A stretch of DNA of 64,000 bases from Armatimonadota bacterium (lineage in GTDB: Bacteria > Armatimonadota > HRBIN16): contig BPGU01000001.1 in NCBI GenBank assembly GCA_026003195.1, positions 1,101,398-1,165,397 of the forward strand, read 5' to 3'. The notes under the pieces were generated by a model. The model was not told where the DNA came from, made no database searches, and saw only the letters and a program-made list of their open reading frames with translations. The position numbers were made by a program, and so were the translations under genes. Shown in pieces: positions 9,247 to 18,085 of this stretch. The first letter of the stretch is position 1; each line of letters starts with the position of its first letter.

Positions 9247-10321
9247 TCACTCCGACCGCCACAGGATCAGTAGCCCCACGGCAGCAAATAAAGCGTTTGG
9301 TGCCCATGCAGCAACCACTGGCGGCAAGAACCCTTGATTGCCTAGCAGTCGCGCCAGCAGCAGAGTATTCCAGAACAGGAATACGAGAATAATCGCCAGC
9401 AACACTCCCATGAAGCTGCCCGCACGAGCAAAAGTGAGTGCCAGCGGTGCGCTGCACAGGGCAAATACCGCGCACGCGAAGGGAATAGAATACTTGAAAT
9501 AGTACCCCCACCCATAATCGTGTTGCAGGCAACCCCGCCTTTTCCAGCTCTCGCGCCTGGCGGCGCAGCTCCGCTGCGTTGGTCTCCTCGGGGGATGGCG
9601 GGCTGAGCAGCTCTTCCAGCGCGACTCTCAGGTTGATGGTGATTTCTCCGGCAGCGCGTGCATCGATGGCGAAACCATCCTGCCCGTAGATGTGCACATG
9701 CGCGTCGTAGAAACGCCATATCCCGTCGTCGTACACCGCACGCGGCGCCAGTATCGTGCGCGCATAGCCGGTTACGGGCATTTCCCATACCTGAACATCT
9801 CGCAGATGCGCCCGGTTTCCACGCACGTTTTCCACCATGCCGATGTAGAAAGCATAGTCGCCTACCTTGAACACCACGTTGGAGCGAAACAGCGGCGCAG
9901 TCTGCATCAGGAAAATGCGGTCACGGACGCGGCGAAACTGTCGCTCCGCATGTGGAACCACCGACTCCTCAAGCCAGAAGTTTACCACAGAAACCACCAC
10001 TCCTGCCACCAGTAGGGGCAGAAAGATGCGCCAGAGACTGGCTCCAGCGTTGCGCAGCACCACGATTTCCAAATCTCTCGCCAGCCGGTTCACCGCTAGC
10101 GACACAGAAAGCGCAGTCGCTACGGGCAGGGTGAGCACCAGCAGGAAGGGAGTGTGATACACAATCATCTGTGCTACAGCGAGCAACGGCACGCCCTTCG
10201 AGAAGAGCACCTCCGCGTAGAAGAAGAGCATATTGCCGATAAGCATCAACACCACTGCCAGCGTGCCCACCAGAAAGGGCACCAGCAGCTCAGACAACAA
10301 CAGGCGGTCTATCAGCTTCAT
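9247..10321 (-). CDS. LptF/LptG (YjgP/YjgQ) family permease, frameshifted
   Basis: Start ATG (10319-10321) overlaps the hom stop in ATGA. The frame runs MKLIDRLLLSELLVPFLVG through the N-terminal membrane helices and the periplasmic beta-rich domain to LPATRLWVG. There the frame breaks at a run of five C (plus strand 9505-9509). Removing one base restores YYFKYSIPFACAVFAL, GSFMGVLLAIILV and LLILWRSE, the expected last three helices, ending at 9247. Corrected length is ~357, normal for the family. Such permeases pull lipopolysaccharide from the inner membrane together with LptB. As read, the protein would lack its C-terminal helices. An assembly error at the homopolymer is as likely as true decay. 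Confidence 0.85.
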
Positions 10322-11610
10322 TCTTCCACGCGAATGGTGTTGCACACGTCCATCACGACGGGTAAACGTCGGATTTCGGCGGTTGCATGGCGTATTGCGC
10401 CCTCCTGGGTGCGGTGCGTAATCCACACAATCTCCGCTTCCTGGGGGGTCACCTGCTTCTGTACCACCGAGGAGATGCTGATGTGGTGAATGCCGAACAC
10501 ACTGGCTACCTGTGCCAGCACATTCGGACGGTCCTGCACGCGCATCCGCACATAGTAGCTGGTCTCGATCTGCTCGATGGGAACCACGTACCGCTGGTCA
10601 AAACAGGTGCAGCCCACGCGCCCCGTGGAGCCGAACAGCAGGTTGCGCGAAACGTCAATAATATCCCCTACCACTGCGCTACCGGTGGGGAGGCTACCTG
10701 CACCGCGCCCGTAGAACATCACATCGCCCACCGCGTCCCCACGTACCATGATGGCATTATACACATCACGCACGCTTGCTAGCGGATGCGACAGGGGCAG
10801 CAGCGCTGGATGCACACGCACCTGCACCGCTTTGTGGGAAACCTCCTGCGCTATCGCCACCAGCTTGATAGCATACCCCAGTCGGTTCGCCCACTCCATG
10901 TCGGAGCGTGTGATACGGGTGATGCCCTCGCAATACACATCGTCTACCTTGACACGGGCGGTAAAGGCGATAGAGGCAAGAATGGCTATCTTATATTGAG
11001 CATCATGCCCATTGACGTCCGCGCTGGGGTCAGCCTCCGCATAACCCTGTGCCTGCGCCTCTTTCAGTGCCTGATCGAAATCGGTGCCCTCTTCCGCCAT
11101 CTTTGTCAGAATATAGTTGGTAGTGCCGTTGACAATACCCATGACCCGCTCAATGCGGTTACCTGCCAGCGCGTTCTTCATGGGCTGGATAATGGGGATA
11201 CCCCCGCCGACGCTTCCTTCAAAGGCGAAGTCCAGCTGACACTTGCCTGCGGCGGTCATGATGTCGGCGCCCTCTTTGGCGAGCAGCTCTTTATTCGCGC
11301 TCACCACTGGCTTGCCGTTCTCCAGAGCGCGCAACACATACTCCTTAGCAGGGTGCACGCCGCCGATCAGCTCCACGACGATGTCTATCTGTGGGTCATC
11401 GATGACCTCGTAGGCGTTGTTCGTTAGCAGAGAGCGGTCTACAGGCACACGACGGGGCTTGCTCACATCGCGCACAGCGATGCGACGGATTTCCAAGCGC
11501 GCACCTATCTTGCGTTCGATGCTTTCACGGTTGCGTCGCAGCACCTCCACCGTGCCCGATCCCACCACACCCAGCCCCAAGATGCCCAGCTGGATCACCT
11601 CTTTGCTCAC
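10318..11610 (-). CDS. hom: Homoserine dehydrogenase
   Basis: 430 residues from the GTG at 11608-11610, where the stop of the biotin carrier gene overlaps in GTGA. It starts VSKEVIQLGILGLGVVGSG, the NAD(P)-binding GxGxxG motif. The catalytic domain includes EGSVGGGIPIIQP and GIVNGTTNYIL, and a C-terminal ACT domain begins near YVRMRVQDRPNVLAQVASVF. It reduces aspartate semialdehyde to homoserine for threonine and methionine synthesis. The ACT domain suggests feedback inhibition by an amino acid. Its place in an operon with rib, acc, lpt and glnD genes looks like growth-linked housekeeping rather than a threonine operon. Confidence 0.95.
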   Translation of the reverse strand: MSKEVIQLGILGLGVVGSGTVEVLRRNRESIERKIGARLEIRRIAVRDVSKPRRVPVDRSLLTNNAYEVIDDPQIDIVVELIGGVHPAKEYVLRALENGKPVVSANKELLAKEGADIMTAAGKCQLDFAFEGSVGGGIPIIQPMKNALAGNRIERVMGIVNGTTNYILTKMAEEGTDFDQALKEAQAQGYAEADPSADVNGHDAQYKIAILASIAFTARVKVDDVYCEGITRITRSDMEWANRLGYAIKLVAIAQEVSHKAVQVRVHPALLPLSHPLASVRDVYNAIMVRGDAVGDVMFYGRGAGSLPTGSAVVGDIIDVSRNLLFGSTGRVGCTCFDQRYVVPIEQIETSYYVRMRVQDRPNVLAQVASVFGIHHISISSVVQKQVTPQEAEIVWITHRTQEGAIRHATAEIRRLPVVMDVCNTIRVEE

Positions 11611-12062
11611 GCCGTTTCCTCCTCCGGCTCCAGGCGGAAAAGCACGGCGCCTTGCTCCACCAGCTGCCCGCTTTCCGCACATATCTCTACAATACGCCCT
11701 GACCTTTCCGCCGGTACCTCGTTGAATACTTTCATGGCTTCAATCAGGCAGATGGTTTGCCCTTCTTCGACAAAATCTCCTCTATCGACATACGGGGGCG
11801 CATCAGGTGACGGTGCACGGTAGAATACCCCCGTCATCGGGGCACGCAGCTCGACGAGGTGAGCCAGCACAGCAGCATCATCCTTTCTATCCTGCAACAC
11901 GGCGGGTGCCAGAAGGACGCCTGTCGTTTCCGCTGGCGTGCCCTCCCGACGGATCAAAATGCGCAGCCCCTCCTCCTGCCACTCCAGCTCCAGCAGTTGG
12001 AAACGCCTCGCCATCTTTAGCAGCGATTCCGTTCGCTCTATCTCATGAGTCACCGTACTCAC
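11607..12062 (-). CDS. accB: Biotin carboxyl carrier protein (acetyl-CoA carboxylase)
   Basis: 151 residues with the AccB layout: an N-terminal segment rich in charged residues, a proline-containing linker, and a C-terminal biotinyl domain. The motif EAMKV has the lysine that is biotinylated at residue 111; LRAPMTGVFYRAPSPDAPP matches the AccB thumb region. It carries the carboxyl group between biotin carboxylase and the carboxyltransferase to make malonyl-CoA for fatty acids. The gene is apart from accC, which is not in the window. The stop overlaps the hom GTG start by four bases, and htrA ends six bases upstream. Confidence 0.92.
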   Translation of the reverse strand: MSTVTHEIERTESLLKMARRFQLLELEWQEEGLRILIRREGTPAETTGVLLAPAVLQDRKDDAAVLAHLVELRAPMTGVFYRAPSPDAPPYVDRGDFVEEGQTICLIEAMKVFNEVPAERSGRIVEICAESGQLVEQGAVLFRLEPEEETA

Positions 12063-12068
12063 CTCACG

Positions 12069-13199
12069 CTACTGTATGACATCGGGAGCAGATCCGATGG
12101 TTACCGAGAGGGTCATCTCTTTGCCTCCTCTCCAGACTCGGACCTTCACACGGTCACCCGGCTGACGCTTCATGATTTCCTCCAGCAGATCCTGCGTGGA
12201 ACGGATGGGACTTTCGTCGAAAGCACGGATGACGTCGTTAGCCTGTAGTCCAGCCTTTTCAGCCGGACTGTTGGGCACCACTTCGTTCACTGCCACACCG
12301 TTGAGGTCAGGTAGTCCTACGCGCTTCATCAAGGAGGGACGCACAGCGTCGAAGGAAATACCTATCCACGATCTCGCCCGCTTGACTGTTCCTCCCTGCA
12401 CCAGAATATCGCGCACCACTTTCTTCACGTGGTTGATGGGGATAGCAAAACCGATGCCGATGGAACCCCCTCCGGGCGGTGCGGCTATAGCGGTATTGAT
12501 GCCTATCAGCTGTCCGTGGATATTTGCCAGAGCACCACCAGAGTTCCCCTGGTTGATGGCAGCGTCGGTCTGGATAGCTACCTCCAGATAGCGCCCTTCC
12601 TCCACGATTAGTTTGCGCCTGTTGAGCGCACTGATGACACCCACCGTGACCGTGCTCCCCAGACCGAGCGGATTTCCCACAGCGATAGCCCATTCTCCTA
12701 CACGCAGCTTGTCAGAGTCGCCCATCTCGGCAGTGGGCAGGTTGCGAGCATCCACCTTAATCACGGCGATGTCCGACTGTTCGTCCGCACCAACGGGTTT
12801 TCCTAAGAAGCGTCTGCCATCTGCCAGAGACACCACAATCTCGTCTGCTCCACGCACGACGTGATGATTGGTAATGATATATCCATCCGGGCTGATAATC
12901 ACTCCCGAGCCGGAGCCTCGCATCGCCTCTTGCTGCCCAAAGAAGTCTTCCAATCGTAGCGAACGTCGAGGGCGCATGAACGTATCGATGTTCACGACGG
13001 CAGGCTCGATGCGCGCACTGGCTTCCGCAATGGCATCGGCGCCGGGCACACTACCCTTTTGCCGCACCGGGGCATCTAGCGTCGCCAAAACCAGCTGTCT
13101 GGAGGAAGACGAGGGCTGATACCCCATCCATCGCAGTATCAACGCACACGCGGCAAATCCGAGCACAAAAGCAATGACCGTGTTCCAGGGTCGGGACAT
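12069..13199 (-). CDS. HtrA/DegP-like trypsin-type serine protease with PDZ domain
   Basis: 376 residues. An N-terminal membrane anchor (residues ~7-25) places the protease on the outer face of the inner membrane. The catalytic triad is visible: His113 in NHHVV, Asp143 in SDIAVIKVD and Ser220 in QGNSGGAL. One PDZ domain follows (~290-370; VVPNSPAEKAGLQANDVIRAF). Proteins of this type degrade misfolded envelope proteins and are often stress-induced. One PDZ domain and a membrane anchor fit the DegS/HtrA subgroup rather than two-PDZ DegP. It lies six bases downstream of ribH in the same operon; no separate promoter is obvious. Confidence 0.93.
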   Translation of the reverse strand: MSRPWNTVIAFVLGFAACALILRWMGYQPSSSSRQLVLATLDAPVRQKGSVPGADAIAEASARIEPAVVNIDTFMRPRRSLRLEDFFGQQEAMRGSGSGVIISPDGYIITNHHVVRGADEIVVSLADGRRFLGKPVGADEQSDIAVIKVDARNLPTAEMGDSDKLRVGEWAIAVGNPLGLGSTVTVGVISALNRRKLIVEEGRYLEVAIQTDAAINQGNSGGALANIHGQLIGINTAIAAPPGGGSIGIGFAIPINHVKKVVRDILVQGGTVKRARSWIGISFDAVRPSLMKRVGLPDLNGVAVNEVVPNSPAEKAGLQANDVIRAFDESPIRSTQDLLEEIMKRQPGDRVKVRVWRGGKEMTLSVTIGSAPDVIQ

Positions 13200-13205
13200 C
13201 GTGCA

Positions 13206-13688
13206 TCACCGCTCCACCGCTGGCAGCTGCCGCAGCAGACTGACCATCTCTATCGCGCTGATGGCAGCGTCACCGCCTTTGTTACCTGCTTTGGTGCCTG
13301 CTCGTTCAATCGCCTGTTCGATGTTGTCGGTGGTCAGCACGCCGAAGGTAATGGGTACCCCAGACTCTAACATGCTCTGAGCGATGCCTTTCGCCGCCTC
13401 TGACGCGATGTACTCGAAGTGGGGGGTGTCGCCACGAATCACACATCCCAAACAGATGACCGCGTCATACTGCCCACTGCGAGCAAAACGCGCCGCCACC
13501 AGAGGGATTTCCCAGGAACCCGGCACCCAGGCAATTTCCACGTCCCGCTCGGTATCTACACCATGGCGAGCCAGCGTATCCAGCGCTCCTCCCAGCAGCT
13601 TCGAGGTAATAAACTCGTTGAATCGGCTGACCACGATGGCAAAGCGGTAGCCCGTAGCGACCAGCTGTCCTTCATACGTTTTGGGCAT
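13206..13688 (-). CDS. ribH: 6,7-dimethyl-8-ribityllumazine synthase
   Basis: 160 residues from the ATG at 13686-13688; the frame is open further upstream but [19 protein letters not shown] is the normal N-terminus and GGAGGAT precedes it. Diagnostic motifs are [32 protein letters not shown] (substrate site), [11 protein letters not shown] and AGTKAGNKG. The enzyme joins the pyrimidine intermediate with dihydroxybutanone phosphate, the product of the RibB half of the neighbouring gene. It forms icosahedral or pentameric assemblies. The start lies 17 bases inside ribBA, which suggests coupled translation. Confidence 0.97.
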   Translation of the reverse strand: MPKTYEGQLVATGYRFAIVVSRFNEFITSKLLGGALDTLARHGVDTERDVEIAWVPGSWEIPLVAARFARSGQYDAVICLGCVIRGDTPHFEYIASEAAKGIAQSMLESGVPITFGVLTTDNIEQAIERAGTKAGNKGGDAAISAIEMVSLLRQLPAVER

Positions 13689-14934
13689 GGTGAACAGTAT
13701 CCTCCGGTTCTCTTTGCTCGACCTGCTCACCGTTTTGCGGCAGGATGTGCCCCAGCTTCTCCCGCTTGGTGCGCAGGTAGTGCTTATTATAAGGGGTGAT
13801 GGTTCCCACAATCGGCACAACTTCTACAATCTTCAGTCCGTATGCTTCCAGCCCGATGCGCTTGGTGGGGTTGTTGGTCATCAAGCGTATCTCCCTCAAC
13901 CCCAAATCCGCCAGTATCTGCGCCCCGATGCCGTAGTCGCGCTCGTCCGCATGGAAGCCCAGTTCGATGTTGGCATCTACCGTGTCCAGTCCCTGATCCT
14001 GAAGGGCGTACGCCCGCAGTTTATTCAGCAAACCGATGCCGCGTCCTTCCTGCTGGATATACAGCAAGACCCCACGCCCCTCTTCGGCAATCTTCCGAAG
14101 GGCGATTTCCAGCTGGCTACCGCAGTCGCACCGCAGCGACTCCAGCAGGTCACCCGTCAAGCAGCTGGAGTGCACTCGAACCAGCGTAGGCTTGCCATCG
14201 GAGACATCGCCCATGACTAAAGCGACGTACGGGTTAGGGTCCACGGTGCACTCGTAAGCATGCACCGTAAAATCGCCATAGCGGGTGGGCAGCCTCGCCA
14301 CTGCTACCTTGTTGACCAGCTTCTCGTAGCGTCGTCGGTAGCGAATCAGGTCTGCGATAGTGACGATACACAAATCGAACCGCTGTGCAATCTCCAGCAG
14401 GTCGGGCACCCGCGCCATCGTGCCGTCGTCGTTCATAATCTCGCAAATGACGCCCGCTGGGTACAACCCCGCCAATCGCGCCAGGTCTACAGCCGCCTCC
14501 GTATGTCCCGCGCGTCGCAACACTCCTCCCTCCACCGCACGAAGTGGGAAGACGTGCCCGGGCTTCTCGAAATCCTCCGGGCGGGCACGGGGGTCCACGA
14601 ACAGACGGATAGTCTGTGCCCGGTCGTACGCGGAGATGCCTGTGGTGGTGCCAACACGGGCGTCAATCGGCTCCATCATCGCGGTGCCATGTCGGGCGGT
14701 ATACTTATTGGTGATGGGACCGATTCGCAGCTCATCCAGACGCTGTCCGGTCGCCGCGAGACAAATCAGCCCCCGACCATACTTCGCCATCAAGTTGATG
14801 GCTTCGGGAGTGACTTTCTCCGCTGCGATCACAAAATCGCCCTCATTCTCACGGTCTTCATCATCGACCACGATGATGATCTCGCCTCGCTTCAGTCGTT
14901 CGATAGCTTCCTCAATGGGGCAAAACGCGCTCAT
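13672..14934 (-). CDS. ribBA: Bifunctional dihydroxybutanone-phosphate synthase / GTP cyclohydrolase II
   Basis: 420 residues. The RibB half (1-~205) has [16 protein letters not shown] and [16 protein letters not shown]. The RibA half (~206-400) has the zinc site [19 protein letters not shown] and [19 protein letters not shown]. It makes both riboflavin precursors, one from ribulose 5-phosphate and one from GTP. GGAGGTGG precedes the ATG. It is the first gene of the seven-gene operon down to glnD. ribD and ribE are not next to it, so the riboflavin pathway is split in this genome. No FMN riboswitch could be recognised in the upstream 120 bases. Confidence 0.97.
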   Translation of the reverse strand: MSAFCPIEEAIERLKRGEIIIVVDDEDRENEGDFVIAAEKVTPEAINLMAKYGRGLICLAATGQRLDELRIGPITNKYTARHGTAMMEPIDARVGTTTGISAYDRAQTIRLFVDPRARPEDFEKPGHVFPLRAVEGGVLRRAGHTEAAVDLARLAGLYPAGVICEIMNDDGTMARVPDLLEIAQRFDLCIVTIADLIRYRRRYEKLVNKVAVARLPTRYGDFTVHAYECTVDPNPYVALVMGDVSDGKPTLVRVHSSCLTGDLLESLRCDCGSQLEIALRKIAEEGRGVLLYIQQEGRGIGLLNKLRAYALQDQGLDTVDANIELGFHADERDYGIGAQILADLGLREIRLMTNNPTKRIGLEAYGLKIVEVVPIVGTITPYNKHYLRTKREKLGHILPQNGEQVEQREPEDTVHHAQNV

Positions 14935-14964
14935 AGCCCACCTCCGGCGCGACCGACTATGTTA

Positions 14965-14994
14965 ATGATACCAGCACTATCCTGCGCAGTGCAA
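14965..14994 (-). promoter_or_regulatory. Promoter of the ribBA-glnD operon
   Basis: On the minus strand, TTGCAC (14989-14994) and TATCAT (14965-14970) are separated by 18 bases and end 30 bases before the ribBA start codon. The match to the housekeeping consensus is good. Nothing else is evident between here and the pseudogene at ~15058. Confidence 0.6.
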
Positions 14995-15057
14995 CTTCGT
15001 GGAGCCGATACGCCCCTCACGTGCACTACACACCGAGTCGCAAGGGTCTATCAGCGC

Positions 15058-15431
15058 CGATTTGATATGGTACTATACTACGCGCGCGACAGCAATACGT
15101 GGGAAGGCGTTAAGGTGGGCGTGATGGACACCGGGCTGAGCTTCCACTGGGACTTTAGCAACATAAGGTGTCGCGCTGGCTGAGGCGCACGCAAACCGAA
15201 ATCGCCATCGTAGACAACATCTCGGTGCATTTCTATGGACTGATCAACGGCGACGTCGACAACGATAACGAGGTGGCGCTGTTCGACTTTGGACAGCTGG
15301 TGGCGGCGTTCGGGAGCGTGCCGGGCGACGGCAACTGGAACCCGGAGGCGGATCTAGACGGGGATCAGGAGGTCACTCTGTTTGACTTTGGCATTCTCGT
15401 GAGCAATTTCGGCGCGATTGGAGACGAATAA
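15058..15431 (+). pseudogene. Remnant of a secreted protein with a dockerin-like calcium-binding tail
   Basis: The tail reads NGDVDNDNEVALFDFG then DLDGDQEVTLFDFG and ends VSNFGAIGDE. These are two EF-hand-like loops, as in dockerin type I domains that close many secreted proteins of this lineage. Upstream, DMVLYYARDSNTWEGVK to HWDFS is in another frame (stop at 15183), and TAG at 15156-15158 blocks the tail frame. A frameshift near 15157 would join HWDFS to QHKVSRW. No signal peptide or start of the parent gene is present because the rib promoter region begins directly upstream. It is best read as the 3' remnant of a larger gene. Confidence 0.65.
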
Positions 15432-15436
15432 GTGGT

Positions 15437-15466
15437 CCTCCCACTCCTCAGGGGAGGAGTGGGAGG
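15437..15466. terminator. Perfect hairpin between convergent units
   Basis: A 13-base perfect inverted repeat (15437-15449 and 15454-15466) with a four-base loop lies between the pseudogene stop and the stop of the membrane protein at 15477. There is no clear U tract on either strand. It is probably a bidirectional terminator or mRNA 3'-end stabiliser. Confidence 0.65.
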
Positions 15467-15476
15467 TCTGCACCTG

Positions 15477-16562
15477 CTATTCCGACACCACCTGCGGCTG
15501 GCTGGCTTTTGCGAACTTCCACACCATCCAGCCCACCACTGCCAGCCCTATCACCAGCAGCACCGCAAAGATGACGAACATCACCCACTGCGGGTTGACC
15601 GGCAGGGTATTCACGTTCAAATGCTCTCCCAGTAGCATCTGCCTCACGCGATGGCGTGTCACCGCCATCAGCGTAATGGTCAGCGCAACCAGAACCGTCG
15701 CGCCTGTCGCACTGCGCTGCACCACCAGCAGAGCCAGCACTGCCAGCGCGACCCCTACCCAGAGCACGATGGTATCCACCATGTTCGTCCCCAAGAAGTT
15801 CATCATCACGCCCTGAGGCAGCTTCACCAGAAACCACAGCCCGACGGCGAACTGCACCAGCGTTGCGCCCACGAACCAGCGTGCACCGTAGCGCAAGGCT
15901 TCAGCAGACCACTCCGCATCGGTTTTCCGATAGCCTGCAGCCAGCAGCATGATGCCCAGCCCCACCACCGCAAATGCGGCAACGATGAAATGCAGATAGC
16001 GAGGGATAAGCGAGGGCTCCGACCAGTTGAGATGCAACCCGGATGCACTTGCCGCATACATCTCCGCCCACTTGGTGGGAGAGATGTTCAGCGTGGCATT
16101 GTGGGTGAATAACAGTCCCACCAGCAGGATGAAGATGGCGCTGACCCACGCAATGGGTGTCACCCACTTGCCCAGCCAGTCGGGTCGGAATTGCACCAGA
16201 TACAACCCGTAGTACGCTAGCAGCACCAGAGCCACTACCGACAGCCAGGGCCAAGCCATCAAAACTGAAGCAGTATAGAAAGCTTGACCGTAAAGCACCT
16301 GCACAAACAGCAGGGGTGCCACGCCCAGCGTAATGGTCAACGACATTGTGACAGGTAGCGCTTTCGACAGTCGCTTTGCCAGCTCAGCATGAAACGTGCT
16401 GTTTTTCCCCTTGCGCAGGCTGATTGCCATAATCGTGGTGCCGCCTACCAGCAAGTTCATTGCCAGTACGTGCAGAACAAACGTGAACACCAGCAATATC
16501 TGTAGCAGCCAGGCAGGAGCTGGCAACCCTGCCGGGTCAGGTGGGGGAACCACAACAGGCAT
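15477..16562 (-). CDS. Polytopic membrane partner subunit of a bd-oxidase-like complex
   Basis: 361 residues with about nine hydrophobic helices. The N-terminal LVFTFVLHVLAMNLLVGG and the loop NATLNISPTKWAEMY recall the first helix and following loop of CydA-type subunits, with a His in helix 1 that could bind heme. It starts 18 bases after the cytochrome c-fused subunit with GGAAGGAGG as RBS, so the two form one operon and probably one complex. It is not a normal CydB by eye. The assignment rests on gene pairing and weak motif similarity; the partner could be an electron-transfer module of unknown specificity. Confidence 0.55.
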   Translation of the reverse strand: MPVVVPPPDPAGLPAPAWLLQILLVFTFVLHVLAMNLLVGGTTIMAISLRKGKNSTFHAELAKRLSKALPVTMSLTITLGVAPLLFVQVLYGQAFYTASVLMAWPWLSVVALVLLAYYGLYLVQFRPDWLGKWVTPIAWVSAIFILLVGLLFTHNATLNISPTKWAEMYAASASGLHLNWSEPSLIPRYLHFIVAAFAVVGLGIMLLAAGYRKTDAEWSAEALRYGARWFVGATLVQFAVGLWFLVKLPQGVMMNFLGTNMVDTIVLWVGVALAVLALLVVQRSATGATVLVALTITLMAVTRHRVRQMLLGEHLNVNTLPVNPQWVMFVIFAVLLVIGLAVVGWMVWKFAKASQPQVVSE

Positions 16563-16580
16563 TTGTGCTTACCTCCTTCC

Positions 16581-17885
16581 CTACGGACGCGCCGCTGTCT
16601 GCTGCGGCGGGTTATTCAAACTGTACAGCCACTCCACCAGAGCATGGCGCTCCTCATCGGTGCCCAGGAACGGCGGCATGTACCCTTTCAGCTGGTCCAG
16701 GTTCTGGATCTGAATGTCCAGAAAGTCCTTCTTCCAGCCTTTCACGGCGAACCGGATGCCGTTGAAGCCGTTGACAGTGTGACATGACTGACAATGGAAG
16801 CGAAAGACCTTTTCGCCCATCCGGAGAGGGTCTTTCTTCTCCTCCTCCGTTAGCAGTGCCCACCTCGCCGTACCGAGTACGCCCGTCTCCCAGACTTTCT
16901 GCACGTCCTCCGTACGAATCGCGTTGGAGTACATGTAATCGTAGATAATGTAGGGTTTGCGCACCGCCTCACGCACCCACTCGGTAACACCCGTCGTGAT
17001 CAGCCCCAGTGCCACTATCACGAAAGCAAAGGTGACGTGGAACCGACGTGGGAACAGGAACGGTCCGACGAGCGTGGCGAGGAACACAAACGCTGAGAAG
17101 ACGATGCTTGCTGCGGCGAACAAGGTGACTACCGGCGCGCCACCCATCGAAATCTCGCGAGCCTGGTCAGGAAGGCGTGAAATGTACCAAATTCCGCCAA
17201 TCGGGATAATGGTCATTCCTACCAGAACCCATTTGGAGGCGTATTTGACCACACGCTCGCGCAGCGCCTCGTCCGCCACCGCAGAGGCTGTGATCAACGC
17301 GTACAGTCCTGCCAGCGCAATGGTCACCGCTGTACGCACCAGCAATGAGGGCAGCATGGTGGGGTTGAAAAAGGCGTCCACAATGGAGTGGCTCTCCGTC
17401 CATCTACCAGTGGTCAGCATGAAGGTCAGGATACCGTTAATCATGAACAGGCTCAACCACGCCCCGGCGAAGTAGATCCAACCTACTGTCTGGTGCGTGC
17501 GAGCATCCAGGCGGTCCCAACCGTAGTAGTAGATGAACGCCGCCAGCAGCTCCACTACGAAGAACACCCACTCAATCGCCCACGCCCACACGAAGATGTG
17601 GATGAGCGCGGAGGTTGCTGTGGGGTGTACTAGACCTATTGCCCACCAGATACCCACTCCGCTCACCGCACCGAACACCAGCACCACCAGAATAAAGAAG
17701 GTGCTGTGCTTTTTCAGGTAATCCAGCAGAGCCAAGTCTCCCTCGCGATATGCCTTGCGCTCGGTCAGCACCAGAAAGAGCCCTGCCCCAATGGCGAAGT
17801 GGGATACAAACACATGCAGGATGGCGATAACGCCGATGAGCATTCCGCCTCCTATCAGAGGAACGTCCCAGAAGGGGTACTCCAT
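16581..17885 (-). CDS. Cytochrome bd superfamily (CydA-like) subunit with fused cytochrome c
   Basis: 434 residues. The N-terminal ~310 form about nine membrane helices. Candidate heme ligands are His24 and His29 in the first helix, and two glutamates in AIEWVFFVVELL (105 and 112) recall the conserved Glu pair of CydA helix III. After a linker, a class I cytochrome c domain has CQSCH (365-369) for covalent heme and Met403 in GYMPPF as axial ligand. CydA proteins with C-terminal cytochrome c form distinct clades of the bd superfamily; such proteins may take electrons from or give them to c-type carriers rather than quinol. It is first in a two-gene unit behind an excellent promoter with Fur-like repeats. 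Confidence 0.75.
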   Translation of the reverse strand: MEYPFWDVPLIGGGMLIGVIAILHVFVSHFAIGAGLFLVLTERKAYREGDLALLDYLKKHSTFFILVVLVFGAVSGVGIWWAIGLVHPTATSALIHIFVWAWAIEWVFFVVELLAAFIYYYGWDRLDARTHQTVGWIYFAGAWLSLFMINGILTFMLTTGRWTESHSIVDAFFNPTMLPSLLVRTAVTIALAGLYALITASAVADEALRERVVKYASKWVLVGMTIIPIGGIWYISRLPDQAREISMGGAPVVTLFAAASIVFSAFVFLATLVGPFLFPRRFHVTFAFVIVALGLITTGVTEWVREAVRKPYIIYDYMYSNAIRTEDVQKVWETGVLGTARWALLTEEEKKDPLRMGEKVFRFHCQSCHTVNGFNGIRFAVKGWKKDFLDIQIQNLDQLKGYMPPFLGTDEERHALVEWLYSLNNPPQQTAARP

Positions 17886-17912
17886 CGGTTACATCTCCTT
17901 CCTATGAAGATG

Positions 17913-17936
17913 GAAATCGTTATCTTTATCACTATC
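17913..17936 (-). promoter_or_regulatory. Fur-box-like tandem hexamers at the transcription start
   Basis: Read on the minus strand, four hexamers follow the -10 box in exact 6-base phase: GATAGT, GATAAA, GATAAC, GATTTC. Fur sites are described as arrays of GATAAT hexamers, so this looks like an operator for a Fur-family regulator placed over the start site of the heme-protein operon. It is a sequence match only; the regulator is not in the window. Confidence 0.5.
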
Positions 17937-17965
17937 ATTATAAACTATAGATACAGCAAAGTCAA
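17937..17965 (-). promoter_or_regulatory. Near-consensus promoter of the bd-like operon
   Basis: TTGACT (17960-17965), a 17-base spacer and TATAAT (17937-17942) on the minus strand. The start codon is 52 bases downstream of the -10. This is one of the best sigma-70 matches in the window. Confidence 0.8.
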
Positions 17966-18085
17966 TGAACAAGACCGTTGAATACTCGCACATGCATTTC
18001 TTCTTGGGCTTTCTTCAAAAAAGTTTCCTATGAGCCGAAAATAGCATATACAGGATCGGATAAGCCATAGCGAGGTGACACACGG

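Noticed and set aside
14935-15060. FMN riboswitch upstream of ribBA
   Set aside because: The conserved RFN-element core sequences were not found, and the promoter leaves only ~25 leader bases.
14260-15183. 307-codon plus-strand frame over ribBA
   Set aside because: Antisense to ribBA for most of its length; only its last ~40 codons belong to the dockerin-type remnant.
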